Shown in pieces: positions 33,829 to 45,085 of a stretch of DNA of 64,000 bases; positions within the stretch are counted from its first letter, which is position 1, and each line of letters opens with the position of its first letter. Source of the stretch: Rhynchospora pubera (lineage: Eukaryota; Streptophyta; Magnoliopsida; Poales; Cyperaceae); NCBI GenBank assembly GCA_028095005.1, contig CM051460.1, positions 81,981,676-82,045,675 of the forward strand, written 5' to 3'. The translations under genes and the position numbers were made by a program. The notes under the pieces were generated by a model, which was not told the DNA's origin, did not search any database, and saw nothing but the letters and a program-made list of their open reading frames with translations.

Positions 33829-36019
33829 CTACTGCATCCTAGGTCGCCGTCCTGATGGTGTAAATCTCTCACGCACCCTCACCGCACGCCTAGCTCGTCT
33901 TCGCGCTAGAGTAAGCTCATCCTCATCCTGATATGTGCCCTTGTCAAAGTCTTCGTCCTCCTCCTGCTCCTCCTCCTGTGTATCATCCTCATCCTTATCA
34001 CCATCATGACCAGCGTCCTCACCTCCATCAACACTACTCTACTCAGGAATTTGTATGGGTCCAAACTCAACGTCCTCACCAACCTCCTGAGGAGTCGCTA
34101 TAGACACATACTCTCCCTCCTCATCTATGGCGGTCCATTGTAATGTATTAAATGAGTCTGTCCCTCCCATACTATTCAATGGAGTACCAAATGATGGAAC
34201 AGATGAAGGCGTAGTCACTGATAGAAGAGTAAATGGAAAAAAGAGAAAGGTGTACCAAATGATGCAAAAGTGTAAGGTGGAGGATAATGATATGCTGGCA
34301 TGTGGGCGGTGTAAATGCCAGTGGGATTCTGAGAAATCCCTGCAAATTGAGAGGTCGATGCTGATCCACTGTGCATGGAAGGACCAGGGCCTGAGGCTGT
34401 CACCTGCGTAGGAACTGATAGCCATGGTCCTAAAATATCATCCAAGCGTCCGGTATTCAATCTACCGTCCTATAAGATTAAAAAATAACAATGTCAATAA
34501 AAGTAAAATACTTTTAAACATTTAAACTTTTATATGAACAAATACTAACCGGATGCATAATATCCTCGGCTTAAAGGTCCGTGGGGACAGTTGGACGTGC
34601 AGAGAAAGACTTGTTCCCAGAATCTGGTATGTCATTAATATTTGTTGACAATCCCCGCTGCTCCAACAAGTCCTCCAACTTGTAATTAACAAATCATTGA
34701 GGATACTTAGATAATAAAAAAGTTTCAATTATGAAACAGTCGAGAACGAACCAGTTAAACTACAAATACGCAGTAGAAAAAATAAATAATTAGATACAAC
34801 CTCAAAGGCATAAATGCATCATGCAGCTGTGAACGACTGTTGGCGAGGATTGTCTTTCCCACCCTTCTGCACCTCTTCTTCATGACCAGTCCCAATATAT
34901 ATAGTGCATTCTTCAGCGCAGAGTTTCCCTACAATTTCTGACATTCATGAAATATTGCAAGTATGAACAAATCATACATTCTGTATTAATAATAAAATAA
35001 GAAGACGTACCGTATTGCGAAGTCTGGATACCATGTGTGTGTACTGCCTCTAAGGGATCGGCAGTTGTTGATTGCACTGGATACATGCCTCGACATTCTT
35101 GCGGTGTGTAGGCCTCTCTGAGGCACCGTATCTCCAAAACCACCGAAAATATCGTAGTGTATCTGTAGCAGCCTAGGGTCTCGTCTCGAGCTGGCGTGCA
35201 GCTAATGCCTTCTCAGCCCACTCTACATATGCACCTGTAAAAATGATAGTAAAATCTGGACGATCTCGATAAGTACCGTGCTGGAAAGCCAACAAGTTCT
35301 GTGTGACGTCCCAACTCTGTTAAAATTAACTCATTACTTCAATTACATTTTTTAGTCTATTTGAATTGAAATTGTACATATTATAAATTCAAAAGATATA
35401 ATAAACGTACCACAGGTAGCGGGGGAGGAGTAATCTGGTACAGTCGAAATTGATGCCTACAACGGTCGGGGTAATAGTAGGCTACTATTAGGTAGAATAT
35501 GACCGACATTCGAACATGCTCCGCTATGAAATTTTGTTGTGCTACCAATGGCATCAAAGCTTGGTCTTGTATGTACGGAAACCAGTTGACATCTTCAATG
35601 TTTAGCACAGCTATGTAGTCTCATGCGTTCTCCACAGCCCCAAAGTGGTAGCTCCCTAAGAAAGATCGATCTTCACCACATTTCCTGAAAATATTAAACG
35701 TTAACATTTATGTGTTGTAATTTCCACAAAATATTGTATGTTAATATTTTGACAAAATATTATAGGTTATTACCTCCTAAACGGCACACATGAATCTATA
35801 TTAGGCTGTCCTAATCCAGTGATATGAGCAACCGACGGACAACAAACAAGAAGATAAGACCATGTCCAAAACTTCAACATCATCCAAGGTCCAGTCACAA
35901 CCTTGAAGCGCATGGCGACACGATCCAGAGCACGATATAAACATGCAAGCGTCGCAGCTCTCTAATTAAAGTCCCGAACTTTATTTAAATTGCCTTGCAT
36001 TTAAATTAAACAACGCATT

Positions 36020-36480
36020 GATTTTTATTTGTAATATCACAATGCAAATAAAAAATATTAACAGTGCAAAATTTAAATTTAATTTCTAATATCAGACTAC
36101 ATAGCAAAAAAAATAATAACAATTCAAATAAAAAATTATTAACAGTGAAAATTTTAATTTTTGATTCGCAATATCACAATGCATAGCAAAAAAATATTAA
36201 CACTGCAAATTATAATTTGTTTCTATAATATAACAATGCATAGCACAAAAATATTAACAGTCATTAACAATCACAAAAATGTAACAATATTAATAGGTGA
36301 AAATTTTAATTTTTATTTCTAATATCACAGTGCATAGCAAAAAATAATAACAGTTGAAATTTTAATTTTTTTTATTTGTAATATCACAATGCATAGCAAA
36401 AAAATAATAACTGTGTAACTTTTAATTTGTTTCTATAATATAAGAATGCATAGCAAAAAAAATATTAACAGTCATTAAAT
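36020..36480. repeat. Degenerate tandem repeat in a PMD intron
   Basis: Units of roughly 55-65 bp are built on AATATCACAATGCATAGCAA, a poly-A run, TATTAACAGT and a TTTTAATTT tract. At least six are visible. The function is unknown. Confidence 0.7.
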
Positions 36481-36521
36481 TAAAAAAATTTTAACGATAC
36501 AAGCTCCAAATAGTACGTTGG

Positions 36522-38301
36522 TGTTAGGAAAGTGCATAATTTTGAAAAATTATGTTAATTACACCTAATTAACCATCCAAAACACCATATGCACAAAAGG
36601 ATCTAGTGCTAAGTTAATTGACACAAGAGAATTGGGAGAAATCGATACCTCATCCAATATCGCAATTGGACGGCTCGATCCATGGCATGGGAGTTGGTGG
36701 CGAGCCTCCATGTGCCTCCTCCTTCGTCGGTTGATCGGCCTCGAGTCCACCAAGGAGGTTAACCATAATCTTCAACTCTTGTGCTAGCAAGAGGAAGAAA
36801 CAAGCTAATCCCTCTAGGTTTCCTCTCTCATTTAGCAATTAATTATTTTAATTTATGGAGAGGAGTGCTCAACCCATGAGCTAGAATGGAGAGGAGAGAA
36901 GAGAGAGCAAGGAGAAAATTCTGAAATTTTTCTCCCTTGGTGAAATTTCGGCCAAAGAGGAAGGTGGGAGAGAAAAGGAGTGGAGGCTAGGGTTTCCCCA
37001 AAACTTGACCCCTTTATATAGTGCTCTCTACACCTACCTACCACAACTAATTGTGGACCATTTTACCCTCTTGTGCCCGGCCCCTATAGAGGCCTTTGTG
37101 GGCTACACCAAGTGTGTTAAAAGTCCATTAATTCAAACCTTTAAATTGCTCTTTCAACTAACCTCAAATTGGGCTTTTTATTTAACTAATTAAATAAAGA
37201 CTCAATAGCTCAATTAATTTAAATGAGTTGAACATAATTAATTATTAACTCATTAATAATTAATTTGGGATTAGCAAATGTATTAATTTATTTCTATATG
37301 ATCCCTTTGATTTAATTAATTATAACGGTCCACAACGCTATACAATTAATTAATCAGACTATCATATTTTCGCAATACACACTGTTGCGAATAAATAAAT
37401 AATGCACTGTATGGTTAAAGTCCTATTTGTGTGACCCTTTGAGGATTTATGCTAAGTTGGACATGGAATTAAATCGTTATTTAATTCCAATAATAATTAG
37501 CGTTATCTAGCAACACGTTATGATTCCCAATTCGCATAAATAGTGTACTGCTACAGTATTTAAATCCTGCATAAGAGAATAAATGTATTTTCCTATTTTG
37601 ATTCTTATGTCACATGATATCATCGTATAATCCAAGATAGGAATGTGTCATTCTTGCAGATTATACGTTTCTTGATCTAGAGATAATTGTATAAAGTTGC
37701 ATGCAAACAATCTATCTCCATCAAGGGGCCCAAATAGATATCGTCACTCACTAAGTGAATTAATGAGGGACATACGGTTTTCTTGATGATTAGCTTTTCC
37801 CCGCACAATTCAAGAGAACATAAATAAAGTCCGTATAGCAGCCCTTATCGGGAATCAGCGGTAGACAATATTTATTGAACCTATCCTCATGTGGAAAAGA
37901 TAAACATCTCAAACTTAGAACCAAAATCATAACGAAATAAACAATGACACATAACACAATCCATATGTTTATTTCGATGGGTCAAGTCCTGTGCTATGTT
38001 CCATAACATACACATATGCAATTAAGTTGGTAACTCTTTACCTATGATTTGTAGAACTTAATCATCACTTAACTTGCATACTAATCTTATAAGATAATTA
38101 ATGTTCCTTATCAATTATCAAGATTATGGACCGTTTAGATTTATTATTGTTATTCTAAAGAATGATCCACAGAGATCTACAATTCAGATCCTCAACCTGA
38201 ATAATCTGTCAATAATAAACCTAGGAACAGACGATAATATATCATCCATAACATAAACTAATATTTAAGTCATTATTGACTTCTAGGACATAACTCCAAC
38301 A
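36522..38301. mobile_element. Solo LTR (1.78 kb) inside the PMD gene
   Basis: It starts TGTTAGGAAAGTGC and ends ATAACTCCAACA, with GTTGG duplicated at 36517-36521 and 38302-38306. The TGTTAGG...CCAACA ends suggest a Ty1/copia LTR (inference). No coding domain is present. A TATATAGTG-like box near 37015 could be its promoter. Confidence 0.87.
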
Positions 38302-39303
38302 GTTGGGACGGTTTATCTATCTCATCATCAGAAGCTCCTGGGTCCGGCACCCGCCCGCAGTTTTGACGCAACCAGTTCAACTTGATATTATGACCAACCC
38401 CGCTGCATTATACAGTTTCAAAATAATCAATACAATTACCTAATTCATATATTTTAAAAAAATAGTCATTAAATAAGTAATTTTTTTCCACTTACTCCTT
38501 GTTCTTTTCTCTTCGCCAATTTTCCAAATTGGCATGAGGAAAAAAAGATCTGTACGGATCTTTTTCTTCCAAGACCTTCTCGTACTCGCGCAAATCATAT
38601 AAGAAAGCGACATCCTGATTACAATTACAAAATATAACAAATTCGTGTTATGTGAATAAAATTAATATAAAAATTTAATATTCAAAACTCGACCATTGCC
38701 TTCAGTCATCTACCCGACCGGAAAGTGAAATGTATGCATCTCTGGACGCCAAAACTCGACCATTGCATTCAGTAATGGCATGTCCAAGTTGACATGCTTC
38801 ACTTTCGAAATGTGAATTAGGCCGAGTTTCACTAATCTACCCTCAATCTGATTATCCAAGTCAATCGTCTGCTTGTGCGACCTCATCTCCAAATATTTTT
38901 CACGCTACATTAGCACAAAAAATAAACTGTTTTAATAAAATTTTTAATAATTTTTTTAATAAGCATTAGCACAAAAATAATATCAGATTATCTAATTATT
39001 TTTTATCTGAATAAATTCTAAAATTAACATCTAGACCACACATTATATTAGACCACATAAATTAATAGTCTATTATTGATATAACAATTATTACAACAGT
39101 TTATTAAAAAATCTAAATTATGTTGTGGAACATACCTACTCAAAAGACAAACCAACGATATGGTCGTTATCCGTAACAAATAAAATCTGTTGATTTTTCG
39201 CGTTGCCGATGGGAGGTGGTGAAGGACCGATGGGAGGTGGTGAAGAACCGATGGGAGGTGGTGAAGGACCAGAAGGACCAGCCTCGTCTTCTGCGGAACT
39301 CAT

Positions 39304-40096
39304 CTAATTCAAATAATATAACACAATTTTAAACAACAATGAATTGAACATTATTTACTTTTTTGCACTAATTGATATTTTTACACTAAATACTGATCAA
39401 TAATAGACTAATCTTTACATTTTTCAATAATTTTCATATTTTTGCACTATTGAAAAATTCATTTTAATAATACTTACAACAATTTTTAGTGTCCATAATA
39501 TTTTCACAAAAATTTGGTCCTTAATTTCACTATTTTCCATAAACATAAATTTCAATACTTTTCATAATTATTTTCATAATTTTCACAATAATTTCCACCA
39601 TAATTTCAATATATAATTTTCAGTCATTTCAACAATTTAATAAATTGTCCACAAATTTATACATAATTTTAATAATAATTACAATGTAACATTTACATCC
39701 ATATCCATAATTTGTTAAAATGTCCACAAAATTTTAATAGAATTTACAAAATTTGCACCATAATCTTCACAATTTCCATACAATAATTTTCACTAATTTC
39801 AACACATTTCAATACAATTTCAATAATCTACACAATTTACAACACATTACGATACAATTTCAATAATCTTCACAATTTCAATAATCTACACAATTTAAAC
39901 ACATTACAATACAATTTCAATAATTTTCGCAATTTCTATACAACAATTTTCACTAATTTAAAAATCCTATTAATATGAAATTAGTTTTGAAAAAATATCT
40001 CGATATCGGAGTGTTTGTCGTCGTCGATCTTCTCCGCCCGCACCTCTTCTCCGGCCTACACCTCTCTTCTCTTCGCTCTTCTTTCTCTTCTCTCTT
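39304..40096. other. Upstream region of the PMD gene
   Basis: No gene was recognised. Bases 39650-39960 are low-complexity, with repeated ACAATTTCAATAAT-TTCACA words. A CT-rich tract at about 40015-40101 was cut by the solo LTR insertion; its continuation is at 42363-42440. Confidence 0.6.
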
Positions 40097-40101
40097 CTTT
40101 C

Positions 40102-42362
40102 TGTGACACCCTACAGCCATGTCGGTGCCACAGCCTGCCGTGCACAGCGCGCCGTGCATGTACACAAGGCAGTCCAAGACATGATATGCAGGTCAATAGC
40201 ATAATACAAACAGTGCATAAAAATCCCAGGAATCAGATTTGCAATTCAATATAATCAAATGGTCAATTACACACAAATTTCCCAACCCAAGCACTGCCGC
40301 TGATTTACTTCCCATCGCACGATTCCTTACTTCGGTCCTTGCCGTACCTGGAACCCACAAAACAGTGGAGCGGTGAGATAAACATAATTTATCTCAGTGC
40401 GGTTTTTAGTTCCAGCCACATGAACTCCTAAGTTTCACATTGTGGCAACTAAAAACACACACGTTACTTTAGAAAATTACCTTTTCATTATAACATAAGC
40501 ATTAGCCATAAGACATTTAAAAACGATATGCAATGCATAGGCCAGCTGATTGAGATTAGGCAATCAAATAAGATAAAATCATACAAAAGCCAGTCATTTT
40601 TTGGACACCTAACCATGCACAATCTAGGCTGGTTTATCATCAATCCAAATCCAACAATTTCATTGGAATCCCACGCCGGACGATTCCATTTCCAATTCAA
40701 TCCATACAATACGATCCAGTCAAATAGTACAAATGCCGAGGACATTTACCCTCTCAATAAATGAGTCCCGGAACATAAGCGCTTACCTCACGGCCCTTGG
40801 ACAGTCGGTCGTGACTCCGACTACCAAAGATGCAAATGTCATTCATCGCACATTTAGTACTTTCAATCAAGCTTCTAAATTTCTCCGAAATAACGGCAAA
40901 ATAACAGAAATAGCGGTATTATGTGTCAAACCGCATGAACGTTACAGTCTTAATTGAGAAAATGACGTAACACGTTATTTCAGTTATTTCGGCGATATAA
41001 CGCGTTATTTCAGTTATTTCGGCGAAATAACAAGCTGTTATTGCTACTATTGTTAAATTGTGTATTCAATATTAAACTATTGTTATATTGAATTTGGTAT
41101 TGCCGTATGCTATTTGTATGAAGTATTGCAGATATATAAACATATAAGTTGATAGTTATATAATTGACATGTGTCAAACTTTGAAAAAAAAACACTACAC
41201 CGTTATATCGCCGTTATAACATCGAAATAATACCAAAATAACATGGGGACCTGGACCGTCATACCAAAAAAATTGAAATTTAAAAGCTTGCTTTCAATCC
41301 ATACCATAAGTCATTCCATCACTTACCAATAGATTAACCATTCAACATGACTGTCACATGCCATGCATTTCCATAACAATTTACATAGCTGCCATACTAT
41401 AAAAATTAGAGTTACCATGCATATAAATTCAGCGCATACAATTACCATGCCATGCCAAGTCAAGTTCAACATGCAATTATGCAGTTAAATCATAAACTGA
41501 AACTTAACAAGTTCATACAGAAACCCGCACCTTAACCTTTACCCAGCCGACCATCTCTATGGCGCTGTTATTGCCGTTGCCACACCGCACGAGTTCCACG
41601 CTTTACACCGCTGCGGGTCTGGTTCGGGTGCGGCAGCCATGAATCATACTTGGCAGCAACCCCTACCACTTCCTTGGCCTAGTTTGAGTGGTTTACATGG
41701 TCAATCATGCACCGTACATCGCTCCCGACTACCCCAGCTATACCGTTATGGTCCAGGCTAGCTATTTCATGCACTAGAGACTCTCAAACTTCGCTATTTG
41801 GGTCTGTTTTTGGGGCTGAAAATGGTTGTACGAATTTTCCCAAGTTAGAGGGGCTTATGGCTGGGGAGAGACACCTTTAGGAAGGGGAGAACAGGTGTCA
41901 AACAGCCCCTTTTTCTCCCTAGTGACTAAGCTGCTAGGTGTCCCTATTCTAGGGGCTGGTCAAAAGTAATTTGGTCTGTTCAATTGGTCACCTCCATTGG
42001 TGCTAACCACTGGACACCTCCATTGGTGCTAACAACTGGACACCTCCAGTACTTGCTGCCTAGATTGCTAAGTACCCAACACACGCTTGGGGAAGCGGCC
42101 TAAACACCGTTCCGACTTACGGTTTACAACCGACAGCCAATACAATACACTTTGGCCTATCCAACAACCCTGCTTTGGGTCACCACTACAAGTCATTTTC
42201 ACCCACAATTAACATATTTTCATGCTACCTTAGATGATGCACAACACATGCAAGGCAGGTTCGTGGCCAACCAACAACATTGCGTGACAGGCATCGCTGC
42301 TGCCCACGCTTTACATGGCCGAAACATGGTCTGGTCATGGGTCAAAACGGTCGTACGTCACA
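40102..42362. mobile_element. Solo LTR (2.26 kb), same family as 5574-8546
   Basis: It starts TGTGACACC and ends CGTACGTCACA, with CTTTC duplicated at 40097-40101 and 42363-42367. It shares several ordered blocks with the LTR at 5574-8546, such as ACCTGGAACCCACAA, TTATCTCAGT and ACATAAGCGCTTA. It is itself interrupted by a MITE at 40869-41290. Confidence 0.88.
40869..41290. mobile_element. Small Mutator-like MITE nested in the solo LTR
   Basis: CTTTCAATC (9 bp) is repeated at 40860-40868 and 41291-41299. The ends AAGCTTCTAAATTTC and GAAATTTAAAAGCTT are inverted repeats, and the interior has GTTATTTCGGC/ATAACG words on both sides. A remnant of the same family lies at about 12100-12192. The 9-bp duplication points to Mutator-like mobilisation. 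Confidence 0.75.
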
Positions 42363-42439
42363 CTTTCTCTCCTCTCTTATCTGCCTCTGTCTCTCACTCA
42401 CTCGCATTATGCACGACGAACAGAAGAAGAAACGGTAAT

Positions 42440-42726
42440 AGCTCGTTTTTTATAAAACGCGTTGGAGGGCTTCCAACGCGTTTTATATACGGGTAGGAAG
42501 GTCTGACCAGTCTCAAAAGACGTGACTAAAGCGGTGAGTTTAACCTTATTTCTATCCATTTATAAAACGCGTAAGAAGTTTTCTAACCAGTTTTATAAAC
42601 GGGTAGGAAGGAGAGATACTCTACCCTTTTATAAAACGGGTACAAACTTTCTTCTTATTAAAAAAATATAGTTAATTCTTTCTATTAAAATTTATTATGT
42701 CTTAATTCTTATATAAAATAATTTTG
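42440..42726 (-). repeat. Right TIR of the Mutator-like element
   Basis: It is the inverted counterpart of 31967-32290, with visible substitutions and small gaps. The palindrome at 42451-42487 (TATAAAACGCG...CGCGTTTTATA) is well kept. The second, at about 42556-42605, has decayed. Confidence 0.88.
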
Positions 42727-42742
42727 GCACATTAGGCATATC

Positions 42743-43675
42743 GGGGGCGTTTGTTTGTGACTTAAAGGGTGCATAACTTAAGTTATGTATCCTTAAGTCA
42801 CCAAACACCTCTTACATAAGATGCCTTAAGGGTACATAAGTTATGCAACCTAAATAAGTTATGCATTGGTCCCCTTTAATTTTTTTTCCAATAATACCCC
42901 TTAAAAATAATTAATTATTATATTTAATAATCTATAATAATTAATAAATAATAATATTTAATAAGTAATAATAACTATTAAAAATCATAATTAGTAATAA
43001 ATATTAATTATTATAATTAATAAATAATAATATATAACAAGTAATAATAATAATTAATAAACAATATTGATTTATTATTAAATAATTAATAATATTTATA
43101 ATATTTAATTAAAAATAATTAATAATATTTCATAATAATAAAATTATTTCTTATTATCATTAATAATTAATTTCTATAATAATAAAAAATTAAAAATTAA
43201 TTAATATTAATTGATAAATAATAGTACTTAATAAGTAACAATAATTATTAAAAAATCATAATTAATAACAAAGATTAATTATTATAATTAATAATATTTA
43301 ACAAGTAATATTAATTAATAATAATAATTAATTGAAGATAATTAACCAATAATAATTTTTATGATAAAATAAATAATAATATTTATAATATTTAATTAAA
43401 AGTAATTATTAATATTTCATAATAGTAAAAATTATTTATTATCATCATTAATAATTAATTTTTATAATAATTAATAATTAACAATAATTAGGTCACAACA
43501 TATAATACATAATACTAATTCAAATTTAAGCGCATTTAAGTCTTTTGACATGAATATATGCATGCATTAAGTTAGTCATCCTTACTACACAACCAAACAT
43601 CTATTACATAACACTACATAAACACTTAGGCATCCTTAAGTTATGCAACTCCTTACTACGCAAACAAACGCCCCC
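42743..43675. mobile_element. TIR element (933 bp), GGGGGCGTTTGTTTG ends
   Basis: It starts GGGGGCGTTTGTTTG and ends CAAACAAACGCCCCC, with ATC duplicated at 42740-42742 and 43676-43678. The ends also carry ACTTAAGTTATG/CCTTAAGTTATGC repeats. The core is nearly pure AATAATTAATA-type sequence. It is PIF/Harbinger-like by its 3-bp duplication and sits 5 bp outside the right target duplication of the Mutator-like element. Confidence 0.82.
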
Positions 43676-43678
43676 ATC

Positions 43679-43996
43679 ATTCATAGTAACGTAGGTGATG
43701 TAGCACGGCTATGGCAGCTGGAGTTGTAATCGTACGTTTGGGAGCGTGCATGAACAAGAGGTGAACAGCTGCTCGCGAACAGTTAGTTCTCCAAATCCAG
43801 TTCGTTCCCAGTTCGTAAAAGATGGGGAATTAATTGGAAATAAGGAGTTGTTCACTATTCGTGAATATAGTAGTTCGCTGTTTGGTTTGCCCCAACTACT
43901 GCTAGTTCTCCATCGTTGCCAAAAAAAAAGTTTGGGGAACTTTTCAGAAATCAATAAAAAAAATTGAAAAACATAATCTAACTGATAGAAAGGCAA
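43679..43996. other. Short spacer, nothing recognised
   Basis: GTTCG and CGAAC words recur between 43790 and 43880, but no bounded element was found. Confidence 0.5.
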
Positions 43997-44005
43997 TTAA
44001 ATGTA

Positions 44006-44722
44006 GAGATAATTAGTTTTATGCCACTGTGATTTTTGTTAATTAGGAAAATGCCATTCTTAAATTGCTAATTGAATTTATGCCATTATAGAATTGCTAA
44101 AATTAGTTTTATGTCACTATTTTTCAAAAAACATACTAAATTCTAAAAATGCCTTTACTAAATTTGCAATTAGTTTTTTTCAATAACCAAATTACCCCTT
44201 ATTAAAACCAAACAAAAAAAAACAAACCGCGTTCATATTTGCCATATTTAATTTAATAATAAATTTCCTTACTCATTCCATATTTATACGAATTCTAATG
44301 AATTCTTATATTGGACAGAGAGTGTTGCTTTAATTCTTATATTTGTACGCATATACTTGACTTGATAGAGTGTTACTTTATTTCTAAAAAAATATCATTA
44401 TAATAATGGTTATTTGTTTCTTTCACATAAAAGCTAATAATATATTACTAATCAGAATTTGTAATAATTTGTATATATAAAATTGATAAAACTAATTGTT
44501 AATGATTTATAATGGTATAAAACCAATTATATTTTTTGTGATGGCATATTATTAATTTTTATTTTTATAGTGGCATATTTAAAAGTGTAAAGTTGTCAAA
44601 TAATTGTCCGATGGCAAAAAACTAATTTCTATAATTTTTTAATGGCAAAAAAATAATTTGTCGTTTAGTGATGGCATATCCCTAATTTCAAATATTTACA
44701 GTGACATAAATCTAAATCACCC
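44006..44722. mobile_element. Mutator-like MITE (717 bp)
   Basis: TTAAATGTA (9 bp) flanks it at 43997-44005 and 44723-44731. The left end GAGATAATTAGTTTTATGCC pairs with the complement of the right end (GGGTGATTTAGATTTATGTC). GAGATAATT matches the start of the maize Mu TIR as I know it. The interior is AT-rich with repeated ATGGCA words. Confidence 0.8.
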
Positions 44723-44976
44723 TTAAATGTATTATCTAAAAATTCAATTAGCATTTTCTTGTTATTCACTCTCTAGCTTCTACGAAATTGTAATTGCTCA
44801 AGAAAGAAAATAGGCTGGCAGCAATTATTATTGGGATTAAATCCGTACAAACTGGAGAGAAGGTTGGAAGGTGCATGCCTCTTTCTTTCGCTTCTAGAAA
44901 CATTTCTACTCTACTACTCTTCGGTGTCATTGCAGAATGAAAAACATACACCACAAGCAACTTGGCTAAATCTCAC

Positions 44977-44986
44977 TATATATAAA
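44977..44986 (+). promoter_or_regulatory. Probable TATA box of the glycosyltransferase gene
   Basis: TATATATAAA lies about 100 bp upstream of the start codon at 45086, a normal distance for a plant core promoter with a short leader. A second TATATATA at 45073-45080 is too close to the ATG to serve. Confidence 0.55.
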
Positions 44987-45085
44987 ACACATCTCCTGCC
45001 ACTCTGCCAGGCAACTGCATTGCATGTCATCAAGTTCACAATCGAATTTGAAACTTAAGAAGACCACTTAACTATATATACAACA

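Larger units (their letters stand above)
33829..39303 (-). pseudogene. Plant mobile domain (PMD) protein gene, interrupted
   Basis: PMD proteins (MAIN/MAIL1 relatives, also called aminotransferase-like plant mobile domain) are nuclear plant proteins; some are host genes and some are carried by transposons. ATG 39303 starts MSSAEDEAGPSG, followed by three PSPPPIG repeats and VTDNDHIVG. The next exon (about 38905-38705) carries LLNAMVEFWRPEMHTFHFPVG, the hallmark LxALVERWRPETHTFHLP region. Then come DVAFLYDL (about 38610), GVGHNIKLNWLRQNCG (about 38380), RAATLACLYRALDRVA with LKFWTWSYLL (about 35960-35800), and VNWFPYIQDQAL with YYYPDRCRHQF (about 35610-35420). It ends in an acidic, Arg-rich tail at 33829. 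A solo LTR splits it at 36522-38301. A TAG at 38710-38712 stands where the family usually has Glu before Met-Thr, and another lies at about 34040. Either splicing avoids these codons or the gene is dead; I favour dead. Confidence 0.8.
31967..42726. mobile_element. Long-TIR Mutator-like element carrying PMD and zinc-finger genes
   Basis: The 10.76-kb unit has inverted ends (CGAAATTATTTTATATAAG on the left; CAAAATTATTTTATATAAG when the right end is read as complement). GCACATTAGGC is repeated exactly at 31956-31966 and 42727-42737. Long TIRs and a 9-11-bp target duplication are the signature of Mutator-like elements. Its cargo is a zinc-finger gene (32458-33337, plus) and a plant mobile domain gene (33829-39303, minus), which converge. 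No mudrA-type transposase, MULE domain or SWIM finger was seen. Two solo LTRs (36522-38301, 40102-42362) were added later, so the original element was about 6.7 kb. Confidence 0.85.

Noticed and set aside
36020..36480. Possible CRISPR-like spaced repeats
   Set aside because: The units are degenerate, AT-rich and tandem, and the genome is clearly a plant nucleus.
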